Shown here piece by piece: positions 11,690 to 24,439 of a stretch of 64,000 bases of DNA. Position numbers and translations under genes: made by a program. Below the pieces are notes generated by a model. That model ran no database searches. It saw nothing but the letters and a program-made list of their open reading frames with translations, and was not told the DNA's origin. Positions within the stretch are counted from its first letter, which is position 1; each line of letters starts with the position of its first letter. Origin of the DNA: Balaenoptera acutorostrata (Eukaryota; Chordata; Mammalia; Artiodactyla; Balaenopteridae); assembly GCF_949987535.1 (NCBI RefSeq), contig NC_080069.1, forward strand, positions 41,405,269-41,469,268, in the 5' to 3' direction.

Positions 11690-12025
11690 TTCTCAGACTA
11701 CCTTGCGATTAAGTGGACATAGGACTAGTCTTCACCAATGGAATATGAGTAGAAATGGTGTGTACCACTTTGGGGCCAGCCTTTACGAAGGAGGTGCTTC
11801 TCCTTCGTAATTCTTCCACCTGAATGCAGATGTCTCTGAGGGTCTAGATGAAAGACACTTTGATTCCTGAATCATTGCATGAAGGAGAGAAACCCGCTGA
11901 CCAGAAAGAGCCCCTTTAGACTGCTATGTGAACAAGAAATAAACTTAGATAGCATCTGAGCCATTATATAATTTGGAGTCTAATTTCTTACAGGAGCTTA
12001 CCTTACCCTAACTAAGCTAGTAGCT
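11690..12025 (-). mobile_element. MaLR-like LTR remnant (reverse orientation)
   Basis: agaaataaacttagatagc, taatttcttacaggagc and accctaactaagctag near the right edge resemble the reverse complement of an MLT1-type LTR start. The left part is too diverged to place. Tentative. Confidence 0.4.
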
Positions 12026-12224
12026 CTAAGGCAGGAGTATTGTACAACTGCTCCCAGCCCAGGCACTGGTCATAGCCAAAAGGTGAGTTCTGATGGTTCC
12101 TGCCGCCAGGATACTATCCTTCCAGTCATGGAGGCCTTGGAAGATGGGATGGGAGATATTGAGTGGCCCATAATCTCCATCCATACCCCCATGCTTTGAC
12201 AGGGGCTACAGACATTTTCTTTTT

Positions 12225-12466
12225 TTTTTTTCTGGAAGAAATATTTTTTCTCTTTTTTATAGTTGATTTACAATGCTGTGTTAGTTTCAGGTGTACAGCA
12301 AAGTGACTCAATTATACATACATATATATATAGGTATACATATATATATTCCTTTTCAGATTCTTTTCCATTATATGTTATTACAGGATATTGACTATAG
12401 TTTCCTGCACTGTACAGTAGGTCCTTGTTGTTTATCTACTTTATAGATAGTAGTGTGTATCTGTCA
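12225..12466 (-). mobile_element. Cetartiodactyl-type L1 3' end
   Basis: Reverse complement of the L1 3' UTR: tatagttgatttacaatgct, gtacagcaaagtgactcaat, a (TA)n stretch, ttcagattcttttccattat, gcactgtacagtaggtcc and tagatagtagtgtgtatctg. The 5'-truncated copy's poly(A) side is at 12,210-12,240. The same subtype recurs at 25.2 and 46.2 kb, all minus. Confidence 0.88.
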
Positions 12467-12469
12467 AAC

Positions 12470-13440
12470 ATTTTCTTTATATCATATAAGGTACTCAGTC
12501 TCACGCACACTCCATCTTCCAACGAGATGGCTGGAGCCAAGCTCCTCCCATGTGGAAATTCTGAACCCAGCACTGGTCACAACGATACTCGGGAAGTCTG
12601 TAAAGGAGTTCTACTCACCACCACTGCCACCTGCATTGTGTCATCAGCTCAGATCACTGCTGAGCCATGTGGCGGTCATAATGCCACACTGACAAAGATC
12701 TGAGCTCAGTCTGCAGGGGCTCTGCAAGCATGGGAGTGCCAAGGTGTCCCCCAGCAAAGCTTTTCCATACCCAGAGGTACAAGCCTGACCGCAGAATGGA
12801 TGGTGCAGGACAGGTCCAGCTGGCTGCACCTTATGGACTCAGAAGCACTGCTCCCTTTTGACCACCTGGTACTGTGCAAGGGTCTGACCTCATCTCTTTT
12901 GATCCTCGTAGTGAGATTATTATAGTTAACTTGCTGATGACCTTTCTCCCACTGGGTCTATCTCAGGGCTCCCTTTGCTACCCTGGTAGCTTTCAACCAC
13001 TTTGAAAAGTTCCCCATGTCAAGTTTCTCTATCAGAAAAAAAGAAAGTTCCACCTTGCTGGACATCCAACTACACTTACTTAAAGTTTCTGCATTTTGGT
13101 AACTTAACCCACTGAAACCTGATTTCACATAGAACTAGGGTTCTGAAGATATCCAGAACAAGAACTTCTCAGCATGGTAGTCCTCATAAAAACCAAGAAT
13201 AACTTTCACAAACCCAGACAAAGTTGTCTTCTGGTTGGGCCAAACATTCCTAGTTCCAAACATTGACTGGTCATCGAGAAATTAAATAAGAAAAAAGTGT
13301 AAGAGGAAGCACTTTGTGATCCCTTGGGCTCCCAGCAAATGCTAGTCAGTGTTGTGGCTGTAGTCAATCTCGAATCTCCTCACTGTCCTTGTCTCGTCTC
13401 TGAACTTGCCTGCACGAAGAGGGAAACGCGGAGGGATGGA
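12470..13440. other. Unclassified spacer
   Basis: No gene, RNA or nameable repeat. Open frames up to about 90 codons overlap on the plus strand near 12.4-12.7 kb but show no domain or codon signal. Confidence 0.45.
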
Positions 13441-13454
13441 GTAGAGAGCACAGG

Positions 13455-13600
13455 CTCCCTAGAGGAAGAGGAATCTGAGCTGGATTCTGAGGATGTGTGT
13501 CACCTGGATGTGTGTTATGAGTGAGAAATCAAGTGAGGAAGAGAGTATGAGTAAAGGCAGAACCAGAGAAGGTTGTGGTGGGTGGTCAAGACGGTTCTTC
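13455..13600 (-). repeat. L2 LINE fragment
   Basis: ggaatctgagctggattctg and the surrounding AG-rich text match the reverse complement of the L2 'tcaagtctcagctcaaatgt' region. Diverged and non-coding. Confidence 0.4.
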
Positions 13601-13614
13601 ACTCAGTTCCACCG

Positions 13615-14415
13615 TTGGAGGGGAGGGGGTTCCCCACACCAACAGGCAATTCTCTGACCTCAGCTGGGGGTCCTACAATTTTACTCAATTCTGACACGCT
13701 CTACCTGGAGTTAGCGTCAGATCCCACAGATTAAGAGTTTAGTCCTATAAGACTACTACCCCCAACAACTTCAGATGTCAATTTCAAGTCCAGTGGTCAC
13801 CTGTGCTTCTGACCAGCCAGAAACAGTTTGGAAATTCCCACAACCTCCTCCACGGTTTCGATTAATTTGCTAGAGCAGCTCACAGAACTCAGAGTAACAT
13901 TTACTTACTAGATCACAGGTTTGTTATAAAGGGATATAACTCAGGAACAGCCAGGTGGAAGAGATGCATAGGGCATGGCATGGGGAAAGGGGTGCAGAGC
14001 TTCCATGCCCGCTCCAGGCCAGCCGCTCTCCCGGCACCTCCACATGTTCACCAACCCAGGAGCTCTCTGAGCCCCATCATTTTGGGGTTTTATTGAGGCC
14101 TCATTACATAGGTAAGATTGATTAAACCATTGGCCATTGGTGATTGATTCAGCCTCCAGCTCCTCTCCCTTCTCTGGAGGTCAGCAGCAAGGGAGGTAGT
14201 GGGACTAAAAGTTCCAACCTTCCAATCATATGATTGGTTCCCCTGGAAACCAGCCCCCCTCCTTAGGTGTTTTTCAAAATTCATCTCGTTAATATAACAA
14301 AAGACATCTTTATCACTCTCATCATTTAAGAAATTCCAAGGGTTTTAGGAGATCTGTGCTAGGAATGGGGTCAAAGACCAAATATATATTTCTTATCGTA
14401 AATCACAATACCACA
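13615..14415 (-). mobile_element. MER21-like ERVL LTR, copy B
   Basis: Read on the minus strand from 14,415: tgtggtattgtgatttac, agaaatatatatttggtctt, tcctaaaacccttggaattt, gatgagagtgataaagatgt, and at the far end ctgaggtcagagaattgcc. It is the better preserved of the two copies in this window (the other at 8.5-9.2 kb) and has the same orientation. It carries a polyadenylation-type block around the taagtaaatgttactctgag region (13,880-13,910). Confidence 0.7.
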
Positions 14416-14454
14416 ATGGTTGATAAGGAAGTAAGTCTGCCTAAAACTAAAGGT

Positions 14455-15140
14455 GTCTATATTTTGGGAAATAATAAGTGGAGGATCTTGAAAGCCAGCA
14501 GGAAAAAAAAAAACTTAATTCGATAATGTAGAACATTTGACAATGGATTTTGAGCAGGTGAATGCTGCAGTATCAACACTAGGAAGATAAATTTGGTATC
14601 AGTAATTGGGAAGGACAGGAAAGAAGCTATGGCAAGAATTTTGGAATGAGGAGGTAAGAGAATTAACTAGTTTGGTAACAAGAAAACCTCAGAGAAGTGA
14701 CTGGTTAGATTCAGAGATTCCTCCATTTATAAAATTTTGCACTTGGATAACTAGGACAGTGATTTGCCATCCATGGAAATGTGAAGAAGCAGGGCTGGTT
14801 TGGAGGAGAAGATGAGTTCCTTTACAAATGCTGAGCTTAAGGCAACAGTAAAATATCCTAATAGAGAGGATTGGTAAGTGGCTGGAGATGTGGCACTAAC
14901 ACTTAATTGAAAACTCAAGTAGAGATATAGAGTCAGGAGTCATCACTATCATGCTGATAAGCAGTAAACAAAAGTGGATTTGTTTACTGGGCCAAATGGC
15001 TGATTGAATGGTAAGGGAAAAGGCAAGAGAAGACAAATGACTATTCTTTCAAAAGTCATGGCTGCCTGTCATGAGCCAGGTACTGTCCTAGGTGCTAGGA
15101 ATGCAGAGGAGAGCCTCATTAGTTCAGTAGAACCACAGAC
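14455..15140 (-). repeat. L2 LINE debris
   Basis: ggaggatcttgaaagccagc, a ttttgagcaggtgaatgc block, and further right gatatagagtcaggagtcat and ggtactgtcctaggtgctag resemble pieces of L2 in reverse. They are interspersed with sequence I cannot place. Open frames within are not coding. Confidence 0.45.
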
Positions 15141-16984
15141 TGATCCTGGCACAAAAAAAGTCCTTTGTGCTGCTCCCAATGCAAAACTATGGATGGGCTT
15201 ATTGGGCAATTACCACCAGCTCGTGCATTTCTGCATCCAGGCCACTGGCTAAATTAGAAGATGGGTAGTTTTTTACTCTTAGAACTCACTTCCTCTACAA
15301 AGCCCATGTTTCTTGACCTCCATGGAATCCTATGAGTGATATATTTTTTATTTATTTATGCCTCTCAAAAAAAAGGCAAAATTCCCTCTCCCACTTCCAT
15401 CTTCCCTATTTTTCTTAAGCATTGGATTTTATCCAATGTTCTTAAATTCCTTTTTTTAAAAAAAGAATTACCTTTAAAGAAATGCCTTTCAGAGAAGTAT
15501 ATACATTTTGAAGTTTAAAATAATTGTAGATACGTATATTCCAGCTCTCACATCTCCCTCTCTCTTTGGGGGGGACTCCCACCGAGCAGTTTTGTGCAGG
15601 GAGTCAAGGGGCAGAAAAGTCATTCCCTGCTGGGGGTAGAGGCAGACAAGTCAGAAAATTGTGGGAACTTGGTTTTTGGCCTCCAAGTGGGGGAAAAAAA
15701 AAAAAAAAAACCAGCCCTCAGGCTCCATATGTTAAAAACTACACAGAGTTTTATTTATTTATCAACATTTCTCTTTGTCTCATGATATGAAAGAGGCTAA
15801 TAGAAGTTACATGAATGTTAAAGGAGAGAATCTTTTTCACCTTGGTGGTGTTTCTGCTATAAAAAAAGGTTATTTTTTTTCCTCCTCAAGTTTGGATTCC
15901 AGTTTACCAAGTGGTCAGCATTCTTCACAGTCAGCCCTTTGAGTGCTTCATATTCTTTGTACTTGTCACAGAAAACCAGGACCTGTTGGGTCACTGCTGA
16001 GAACTTTCTGGCAATGGCGTTAGCACTCATACATAAGGAAATCCATTGCTTATGCATATTTTGATTCTTTTTTTCCAAAAGTTAATTTTAAAAATGGTTT
16101 TAAAAACAGAAAGGTGAGTCCTTGAGTTTTCTTCTTCTCACAAGAGCCTCTAAGATTTTTTTAAGAGGCCATCATTAGTATATTTTCAGTGGAGTCTCTA
16201 GTGATCTGCAATTTAATTCGATTAAGATAACATGTTTTTCCATGATCAATCACAATTCTGAGTTTGTTTAAAGATAGAATAAGAGTCTTCAATAATCATC
16301 ATTATGAATATATATTTGGCCAAGGTGACTTTTTTCCATTGAACATAATTTTTAGAGGATGAAGTTCCCAGGAAAGAATGCATTTAAGACACTGAAAACA
16401 AAATTTGTTCTTTATTCAGTGTTGCCTTTGCCTATTCAAAGAAAGAGATTCTTCCACCAACTACACTTAAAAAAACAAAAAAAAAGTGGCTAGAAACTTT
16501 AACATTGATGCAACATTCAAGCAAGTGACTTGTTTGTTTGAACAAGGTAGAGGTCAGCTTGAAAGTCCTCTCTCTCATGTGATCACGTGTGGTGAAGCCA
16601 CAGAGTGGTCCTGGTCTATGATGGATTAGAAATTGTAAAAATAACAATAATAAAAGAAAGAAAGAAAAAGAACTGATTCTTCACAACAGACAGTTTGAGA
16701 AGCACTGGCTTGCAAAGCTGTTGGTTTGATGTCCGTACTCTGACCCAGCTTGAGGCTTCCAGAATTTCAAACTACCTGAGTTAAACTTGCACAGAATTCC
16801 AAAAATAAAAAATAATTCAATGAAATATTTACTTCCAATGAAACTGAGAAGCTGAAATTTCTAAAACCAAAAGAGTAAAAAGAGATTCTGAGTTGCTCCA
16901 GTGTTTTCTTTATTTGTGGGAATTTTTAGAGAGTAAAGATACAGTTTTGTATTACACTGTATGTAAAATAAGGCAAAATAAGTT
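15141..16984. other. Unclassified spacer
   Basis: No gene or RNA recognised. The minus strand is open for 73 codons at 15,857-16,078 without homology I can name. Poly(A) runs at 15,695-15,710 and 16,468-16,485 may be SINE or LINE tails whose bodies are not recognisable. Confidence 0.4.
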
Positions 16985-17475
16985 AAGTGTAGGGAAAAAC
17001 AATGTATTTCCAAAGGAACTCATGGCAGCCTTGTTTATAATAACGCAAGACTGGAAACAAACTAAATGCCATGAATGAGAGGCTAGTTAATTAGAGTGTG
17101 ACACCATCATGCAACAAAATAGTTTATACTTGTTAGAAAGATTGAGACATCTCTACATGCCCCAATATGTCAAGATTTTCAAGACATATTATCAAGTTAA
17201 AGAAAAAAAAAAAGCAGGAGTGTAAAACAGCATACGTGGTATGATACCTTTGTATAAAGGTAAGAACACATACATGCACACATGTACATTTAAATGCATG
17301 GATTACACTGGGAAGGAGAGAGGAGTTGCCTCCAGGGAAGTTAACTGGGAACCTGGTACAAAAGGAAACAGAAGTTGTCTTACTTTTCACCTTTGCCCTT
17401 TTGTAACTAACTTTCAAGTTTTGTTCTGTGTGCAAGTAATTTCTATTCCCAACAACATATTAAAATAATAATTAA
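16985..17475 (+). mobile_element. Old L1 (L1M) 3'-end fragment
   Basis: ggcagccttgtttataataa, gactggaaacaaactaaatg, agattgagacatctctacat, tatcaagttaaagaaaaaa, gtggtatgatacctttgta, ggagttgcctccaggg and cttttgtaactaactttc follow the end of ORF2 and the 3' UTR of ancient L1M elements. Confidence 0.8.
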
Positions 17476-17559
17476 AATATCAAAAACAGAAATTCGAAGT
17501 AAATTACTCATGTTCAACCATCCCCAAAAACTGAAATGACATCTGCTCTTAAATCTCCC

Positions 17560-17625
17560 TGCCGGGTCTGGCACAGTGCCTTCCATTCAATATTTGTTAA
17601 ATTGTTGAACTAAAAGTAATAGCTC
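17560..17625 (+). repeat. L2 3'-terminal fragment
   Basis: gtctggcacagtgccttcc and tcaatatttgttaaattgtt match the last part of L2. Confidence 0.6.
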
Positions 17626-17629
17626 ATAC

Positions 17630-19065
17630 AGAATTTAACATACCAAAAAAAAAAAAAGATCATTCAATATTTATCCTTTAAACTTGATATGTTTTCAAAT
17701 AACTAAATCATTTTAGCCAAAATAAACAAACTACATTATAGGAACAGATTAAACCTCTAAAGCTGCTAAAAGACTCTGGAATCAACTTTAGTATCAAAAG
17801 CTTCCTGCAGTGGGAAAATTTACCCTGATCAGTTTAATCAGTAAGTTAAGAAAATCATGAATTTATAATTACATTATAATTTGACTGGAGAAGATGGGAA
17901 TTATATGTCATCCATGGGCTGCTCTCAATCTTTCATTAATTTACATGAATCCATAGATTCAGCAAGGCTATTCCATGTTTGTTTAGATTGAACCTGAGAA
18001 AATAACATTGTTTTGAATGAAAATGAAGGTAGCAGTAAGAAATAAAGGAAATAGTAGGGAATCAGGTATTAGGAGCTCTCTGAGGAAAGTGCAGGACTCT
18101 GCTATTCAGAATACAAGACAAAAAAGTAACATTGAAACTGTTATAGGCAACAAAATAAATATTAGCCTGAGCTTATTTCTCTATTACTTTCTTCCAGATA
18201 TATAGCTTGGCACATCTGGTTACACGGTAACATCATGATCCCAGCTATATTTGTGTTTGTACTTTGGTGTTTATTCTAGTCAGTCTTCTCATATCCCTTA
18301 AAGAAGTTCACATCCTCTTTAGATATTCTCAAGATTCTCCTAAGACGTTCAATTTTTCTCCCAGCAAAATTGCTTACTTAACCAGTTGTTTCATTTAGGA
18401 AATAGTAGAAGTGTTCAGCAAAAGTCTTCATGCACTTCCCCACCTCCACTCCCAAATCCACATGTGTTGCCACGGGTCGTTCAACTCCCTTAACAAGGAA
18501 ATGACATTGGGTCACTCTGAAAAGAATCAACTGAGGGGTTCTGTTAACTTTTTAAAGTATTCCCCTTCACATAAAGAAAAGGTTTTAAAACAGACATAAT
18601 AACCCTAAGCATGTAATGTCAACTCCACCACAAACACCTTAAGAGAAGCTCAACATTTTAATGGAGAAAAATTCACACTTGATTCAAGGAAACTCACTGC
18701 ACTCCCTCACTGTCATCAGGAAAGCCCTTCCAACAGTAGAATCTTGCTCCAGGATCTCACTGATTATGTCATCTGCCATAGGAATATATACTAATCCCTC
18801 CAGGTCTCCCAATTCCCAGGGATCTAGGGAAGTGACAAAGATAAGGGGGAAAGAGCTCATTTCAAACATTAAAAAAAAAAAATCCCTGAGGTTTATGTGC
18901 ATATAATCCATTCATAGCATCAATACCCTTGAGAACAAACAGACCCCAGGAGAAAGGTTTTTTACCCCCTTAACTTCTCACATGTACCTCCCATAGCTCA
19001 GCCTTTTGGATGCTCTTAATGATCATTTGACCTTGATTTCACTCATATAAAAATACCTGGTGTAC
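17630..19065. other. Unclassified spacer
   Basis: AT-rich, no gene, RNA or nameable repeat. Open frames are under 82 codons. Confidence 0.45.
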
Positions 19066-19262
19066 CAGTTAGCTATTGCTGTGTAAAAAACTACCCTCAA
19101 AATTTAACAGCATCTGAGAAAGGAAAATGAAATACACAAGTGCTTCTTCAAGCCTCTACTTGTGTCACTTGTTTTGTACCATTGGCTAAAGTCATGTCAC
19201 CAAACCCAGAGTCAGAGTAGAAGGCCACTACCAAAGGGCTTTGATATGGGGAGATGCAAAAA
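19066..19262 (+). mobile_element. MLT1D-like ERVL-MaLR LTR fragment
   Basis: accagttagctattgctgtg and taaaaaactaccctcaaaat match the MLT1D start. ttggctaaagtcatgtcacc and aacccagagtcagagtagaa match a later part, with the middle deleted. Confidence 0.7.
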
Positions 19263-20556
19263 ATTGGGTCCACCTATGCAATTAATCCACCATGCCTGGA
19301 GATAAGCAATGCAGGGTGGTATATTTAGAAAGCCCCCAAAATGACCCCAGCACTAAACTTTCTACTCCAATCACTTACCCTGACAGTGTGGGGTAAATTG
19401 CTGAGCTGACCAGGTGAGAACTAGGGTCAGCCTTGGCTTGTTTAGGTGCAGCATGACTGGCTAGGGTATAGAAGGGATGATTTCCTGCCACACCAAGGCT
19501 GGTAACTGGGCTCAAGGGGCAAGACTGTACCTCCCAGCAGTTGGAAAGAGATGTTCACTACTCAATCTAGGAAATAGTGAGGCAGATGAGAAGGAAAGAT
19601 ATGCCCCGAGGGAAGACAGCCTGGGTGGTCAAGCTGGAAAAGGAGCCACAAGGACAGCTTTGAGTTCTGTATAATGTGGGGAAATTCAAATTCCTTCTAG
19701 TCCAAGGTCTAGGAAACCTGTCACGTTTCCCAAGCTGAGAGTGGCTGCAATGAATTGATTAAAGGCTTTACCTCTAGAAGCTGTACCACAGAGGGAACAG
19801 AGAAGTTGTGCTTAATGAGCAAGTAACAGAGTCCCAAGGGTGGAAGAGCTTTTTACTGGTGATGATCAGACAGGGAAGAGGAGTTGCCTCGGCAAACAAA
19901 AGAGGAGATACAGGCACAATGATAGGCACATCCTGGCCAGCAACAACAGCACAGAGGAGGGAAGGGATGGGATGAGGTGGCCAAGAGGAGTGTGTGTGAG
20001 ATGTCCCTATAGATTCCCTAAATAACTTAGCTAGTGGGGAATGAGCTAGATAAAGGCCTCTCAATTTGTATGGAAGAATGATTTTCTTAAATTTCTAAAC
20101 TGTTATGGACTCAGACTTTTATAAATACTATAAAAAATAAATTCCTCCCCCAAAAAATTTTTAAAAAGCACAAATCCAAACAAAATGAAAGGTCAACTAT
20201 TTTATTACTAGATTCAACAAACCTAAGATTGTTCTGTCAAATTATCAGAGTCTCTAAACACTCATTCTCAATTTCAGTGCTTGTGCCATCAGGGACTAGT
20301 AACAAACACCTCACCAACTGGCATAAGTCTGTGAACCACACTAAGGGTAGTGCTGAGCTAGACAGCTGTCAGCTTTTGTTTGATGATAGAAAAACAAGAG
20401 CTACCAGGCTTGGAGCAACTACTGTCCTCTAAGCTCTGCAGTCAGTACTTCACTTTTGCTATCTTCATTCTTTTGAAGTTATTCTCCCCATAAGGGAACC
20501 AAAGCCAGTGAGGCTACAGACTTGCTCTAGACTACAAAGAAAGTGTCCAAGGTGGG
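19263..20556. other. Unclassified spacer
   Basis: No gene or recognisable repeat. The minus strand is open for about 96 codons at 19,774-20,064, without a recognisable domain. Confidence 0.45.
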
Positions 20557-20588
20557 CTTTTGTTGATGGCCTGGTCCATCAACAAAAG
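20557..20588. repeat. Perfect 13-bp inverted repeat (hairpin)
   Basis: Left arm cttttgttgatgg (20,557-20,569), loop cctggt, right arm ccatcaacaaaag (20,576-20,588). The arms pair without mismatch. No T-rich tract or other feature links it to transcription termination. Confidence 0.9.
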
Positions 20589-20655
20589 ATGGAATAAAGA
20601 TGGCTTGAATAAAGATGAATAAAGATGGACTGATAAAGATGGCTAAGGATATAAG
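20589..20655 (+). repeat. Degenerate (gaataaagatgg)n minisatellite
   Basis: The unit aataaagatgg and close variants occur at least four times in about 65 bp directly after the hairpin. The variants differ by small indels. Confidence 0.8.
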
Positions 20656-21384
20656 CACATACAGTATTCTCCACTGTCTAAGGCTCACATAAGGGTAGGA
20701 GGTGCCAGGAAGGCTTCCAAAGTACCTAAGTATGAATTGCCTTTGACATTGGCTCCTCTTTGTAGCTGCCATTTTTTCCTCCCTCTAAATGCATAGACTT
20801 GGAGTTTTGCCAGATTCATTACAATAATCATCTCAGCTCAGAAGCCATTCTGCTCTTTCTCTTTACAGTAGTTTTGCCCCACAAATGCACGCAAATCCCT
20901 CTGGTGCCCTTGAGTCTTAGGTCTTCCGGCTGGAATTGACTTTGTGACCTTCAAACCAGGTGGGGTTAGACATAAAGCCATCCTATTAGGGCTTCATCCC
21001 AGCTGTGACAGGCTCCTGACACTGAGCTTTAAGTTTAGTGGAGGTATTTTTGCTGTGTTGGTTTTGTTTTCATTTGTCTCCTCAGCTGAATATGAGTGAG
21101 TTGGACCTGATCAATTGCCTCACCCTGTCTACAGACTCGAGCTCTAGGATGCAGGGGAAGCATGCAGGCGAGGGCTGGGCCTTGGACTTCCCCAACCAGA
21201 ACTGAGGACAGCAGAGCCCTCTCCGTCAGTCTGCCCTCTGGAGCAATCACAGCAGAAGGGGCTCTTGGCACCAAGCCACAGAGGAGAGTTTCCAGGGCTA
21301 GAGCCCAACACAAGATGAAGAAAAGGGAGGTTGGAATCACAGTTGGTGATTATACGGGTTGAGAAGGACAAGAGAGGAGATGAG
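20656..21384. other. Unclassified spacer
   Basis: No gene seen. Three overlapping open frames of 66-101 codons lie at 21,035-21,425 on both strands; none has a recognisable domain. Confidence 0.45.
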
Positions 21385-21606
21385 GCCATATCCTCTATGA
21401 GGCTTTCCATGACCCTCCATGCCAAGTGGACCCTCCCTCCTTTGTGTTACTACCAAAGCCTCACAGTACGTCGCATATTCTTCTCATAGTGCAAGGCAAT
21501 TTTGTGTTTACATATTCAGCTCCCACATGAGGCTTTCACGTCCAGGGACTCTCACTCATTTGTGTATCCAGTACGATGCCTGGCAAGCTGTCGGCATTCA
21601 ATAAGC
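21385..21606 (+). repeat. L2 LINE 3'-end fragment
   Basis: gaggctttccatgaccctcc, cattcttctcatagtgcaag-type middle and terminal gcctggcaagctgtcggc with attcaataagcggg follow the L2 3' end. Confidence 0.65.
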
Positions 21607-22255
21607 GGGCTAAGGCGAACCAGTGCCAGTTGAGTCTTACAAACATTAACCAGGGAAGTCCTCTGGGCAAGATGAGCAAGAGTGCTGTGAAAATCCAAAT
21701 TCCTTTTTAAGACCTGAAAGCAGAAATCAAGAGTTTAGAAAGCCTCTAAACTCTACACGTCAAAGCAATCTTGTCCCAGGAGTTCTTTTACAAGTTCAAC
21801 AAAATAAACCAAAATCATGAATTAAAAAAAAAAAAAAAGGAGCTGGAAATTCCCAGGAGCACCAAGCCAGCCAGTCTAAATACAAATCAGGCTGCTTTCA
21901 AGAGCCATGTCATCCCTTCATTCAATTTAAAACACTTTTTTAAATTCTCGGCCCACAAAGACTGAATTCAGATATAAACACAAAATCTCACCACTCCTGG
22001 CAAGATTTAAAATTTAAGGAAGGAAAATTATTTTCAGATAAAGATAGCTACATAGGCAAGGAAAAACAAATGCTTTCAAAAATCTCAAGGGGTTTCAGCC
22101 TGGGACTGGCCATCTACTTAGCCTATGACTTCCTGCCCAATAATTCCACCATGCCTGAGCCAGAGCCTAGAGCTTCTGTGATGAAGAAACAAAGGAGAAA
22201 TCTGGAAGCCCCAGCTCCATCAGGAGCTGTGCCCAATGTCACTTCAACCAAATGT

Positions 22256-22480
22256 AAAATAGATAGTTAGTGGGAAGCAGCCGCATAGCACAGGGAGATC
22301 AGGTCGGTGCTTTGTAACCACCTAGAGGGGTGGGATAGGGAGGGTGGGAGGGAGACGCAAGAGGGAGGAGATATGGGGATATATATATACATATAGCTGA
22401 TTCACTTTGTTATACAGCAGAAACTAACACACCACTGTAAAGCAATTATACTCCAATAAAGATGTTAAAAAAAAAAAGAA
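22256..22480 (+). mobile_element. L1 3'-end fragment, second cetartiodactyl 3' UTR type
   Basis: gggaagcagccgcatagcac, gatcaggtcggtgctttgta, accacctagaggggtgggat, agcagaaactaacacaccac and attatactccaataaagatg then poly(A). This is the canonical alternative L1 3' UTR end, well conserved, so relatively young compared with the L1M pieces. Confidence 0.93.
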
Positions 22481-24439
22481 GCAGCAATAGGCCAATAGAT
22501 ACACTGTTCGGCTTTATACTTGCTGTGGTGGGAGGGTGGATTGAGTGCACGGACAGCTCTTGTGAACCAGCGTGAACAACTCTGGGGGTATCTACTCAGC
22601 ACTAGCTTATCTCTGCCCTGCTGAGAATTAACCCTCCCAAGAGTGGACCCCATGACCACGTTACGACTGTGTGACTCTACCACCCAGCCACAGTGGCTCA
22701 GGGCTGGGTACCTGGCCCAAGCTGGGTCTGTCCCAGGGATCTGGACCTGGAATCCAGTGCTGGTCAGTAAACCCCTTTTTCTGCTTAAGTTGATTTGAAG
22801 GGGGTCTCTGTTACTTTCAACCAAAGGAAACTTGACCCAGTTCATCAACATATCTGCGGGGGTATTCAATGGGCAAAAAGCAAACAGGCTCTCTGTAAGT
22901 GGAAGTGTCTTCAAATTGTTTTGGCGAAGGAAGTGATCCTAACATCTGGAATTTTTAGCAGAGACTTCTTGCCCCATTACTCCAAAAGGACTGAGTTAAC
23001 AGAATTACAGAATTACAAAGACAACTCCCTCCAACAAGAGTCTTACAAGCAATAACAGCAATTAGCCTAGAAAAGTATAAGTTAAAATGCAAATTATATA
23101 TATCTAAATATACTGAAGTGCCTAAAATAGGTATCAGATTTTTTTAACCTAACACTGAAGTCATATGAGCAATCATTAATTGGACTTACTGAAATGTATT
23201 GTTTGGTATTTTTCACACTCTTACCATTTCTTTTATTGTGATGCAGGAAACTTCACACCTACCTATAATTCTAGTTTATCTCATATATAATGAGAAAAGG
23301 CCAACATAACTTGAGCATCATTATGTATTAATATTTCATTATCATTTTGCTTTAGTTTAGCTGGGGAAGAGATGGGTCTTGATAGTATCTATATATATGG
23401 TTGATTATGTAACCTGAACTTTATATCTTAGCATTTAAAAATGCTAAGTGTCTTTTTAGATCTCAATCTGCTTTTGGTTTTTGTTGTTGTGTCCTTTCCT
23501 GGACATTGGTCTTTCAGCTGGGATAGATTTGATTAGATGCTTCCTCCCATCTTTTGCTCACATGCTTTCCTCTTGAGTAATGGCCACCCTGACCTCTTTA
23601 AAAGTCAAGATGAGCTCAATCTTTCTCAGGGGCCTCAGCTAAAAGTATGGATCTCTTATGTCAGCAAAAATTCACTCTCCCCCAAACGCCATATGGCTCT
23701 GCCCCATTTAAGCCATCATTAGGCCAACTAGATGTTGTATTCTTAACATCCTTAAGGAGAATGTACACGTGCAAAGTAAGGAGAGGGAATTGATATTGAT
23801 ATTGATTCTTGCTATTCTATTTTATAAAATATTCCTTGGGTTGCAAAAACGCAGGCAGAAACGGGTTTCTATTCTAAAGATCACCAAATATACTCTTAAT
23901 CCTAAAAATTTAACATTACACCGTAAGTGTTATCTCTGTGTAGAGCTGCTACTGACCTGTGCTAAGTGCAAATTATTAGAAAAAGTGTCACTGTAGGCAG
24001 ACACCACCCTTAGGTACTGAGCTTGGCCAGTAGCCCAGGGCCGGATTCCAGGCCCCGCACACCCTCTCAGCCACTTTATGGGGTAGATCAACAGTACAGT
24101 CACAGACACTCACCTGCCTTTGTGGTTGAGAAGCTGTCTTTACCTATTTTTCCAGCTACGCATTTGAGAGATGTGGTATAATAAAAGTGTACAATTTCTA
24201 CTAACCTATGAACTTTTGAAAATGAAAAAGTTATGGAAAACTTTGAGATCAACTTTAAAGTTCTTTTCCAACAGACACCTGGGCATAAACATGGAAGAGA
24301 AATAAGCAAGAAGCTGTATTATTAGAAGTTCTATTTTGGGGGGGAAGCTGGATATACACACAGTGAAGTGAATAAAGTATATTAATCCTAAACCTATACC
24401 TTGATGATTTTTTACTGGTCCAGACACTCAATAACAATA
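22481..24439. other. Unclassified spacer
   Basis: No gene, RNA or nameable repeat. The longest open frame is minus 22,465-22,914 (149 codons), which begins in the L1 poly(A) and shows no domain, so it is probably chance. Confidence 0.45.

Noticed and set aside
15857..16078. 73-codon minus-strand frame with a protein-like look (...VLVFCDKYKEYEALKG...)
   Set aside because: No known family, no splice or poly(A) evidence, and this length is expected by chance; a blastp search would settle it.
22465..22914. 149-codon minus-strand frame
   Set aside because: It includes L1 poly(A) complement and shows no domain or codon signal.
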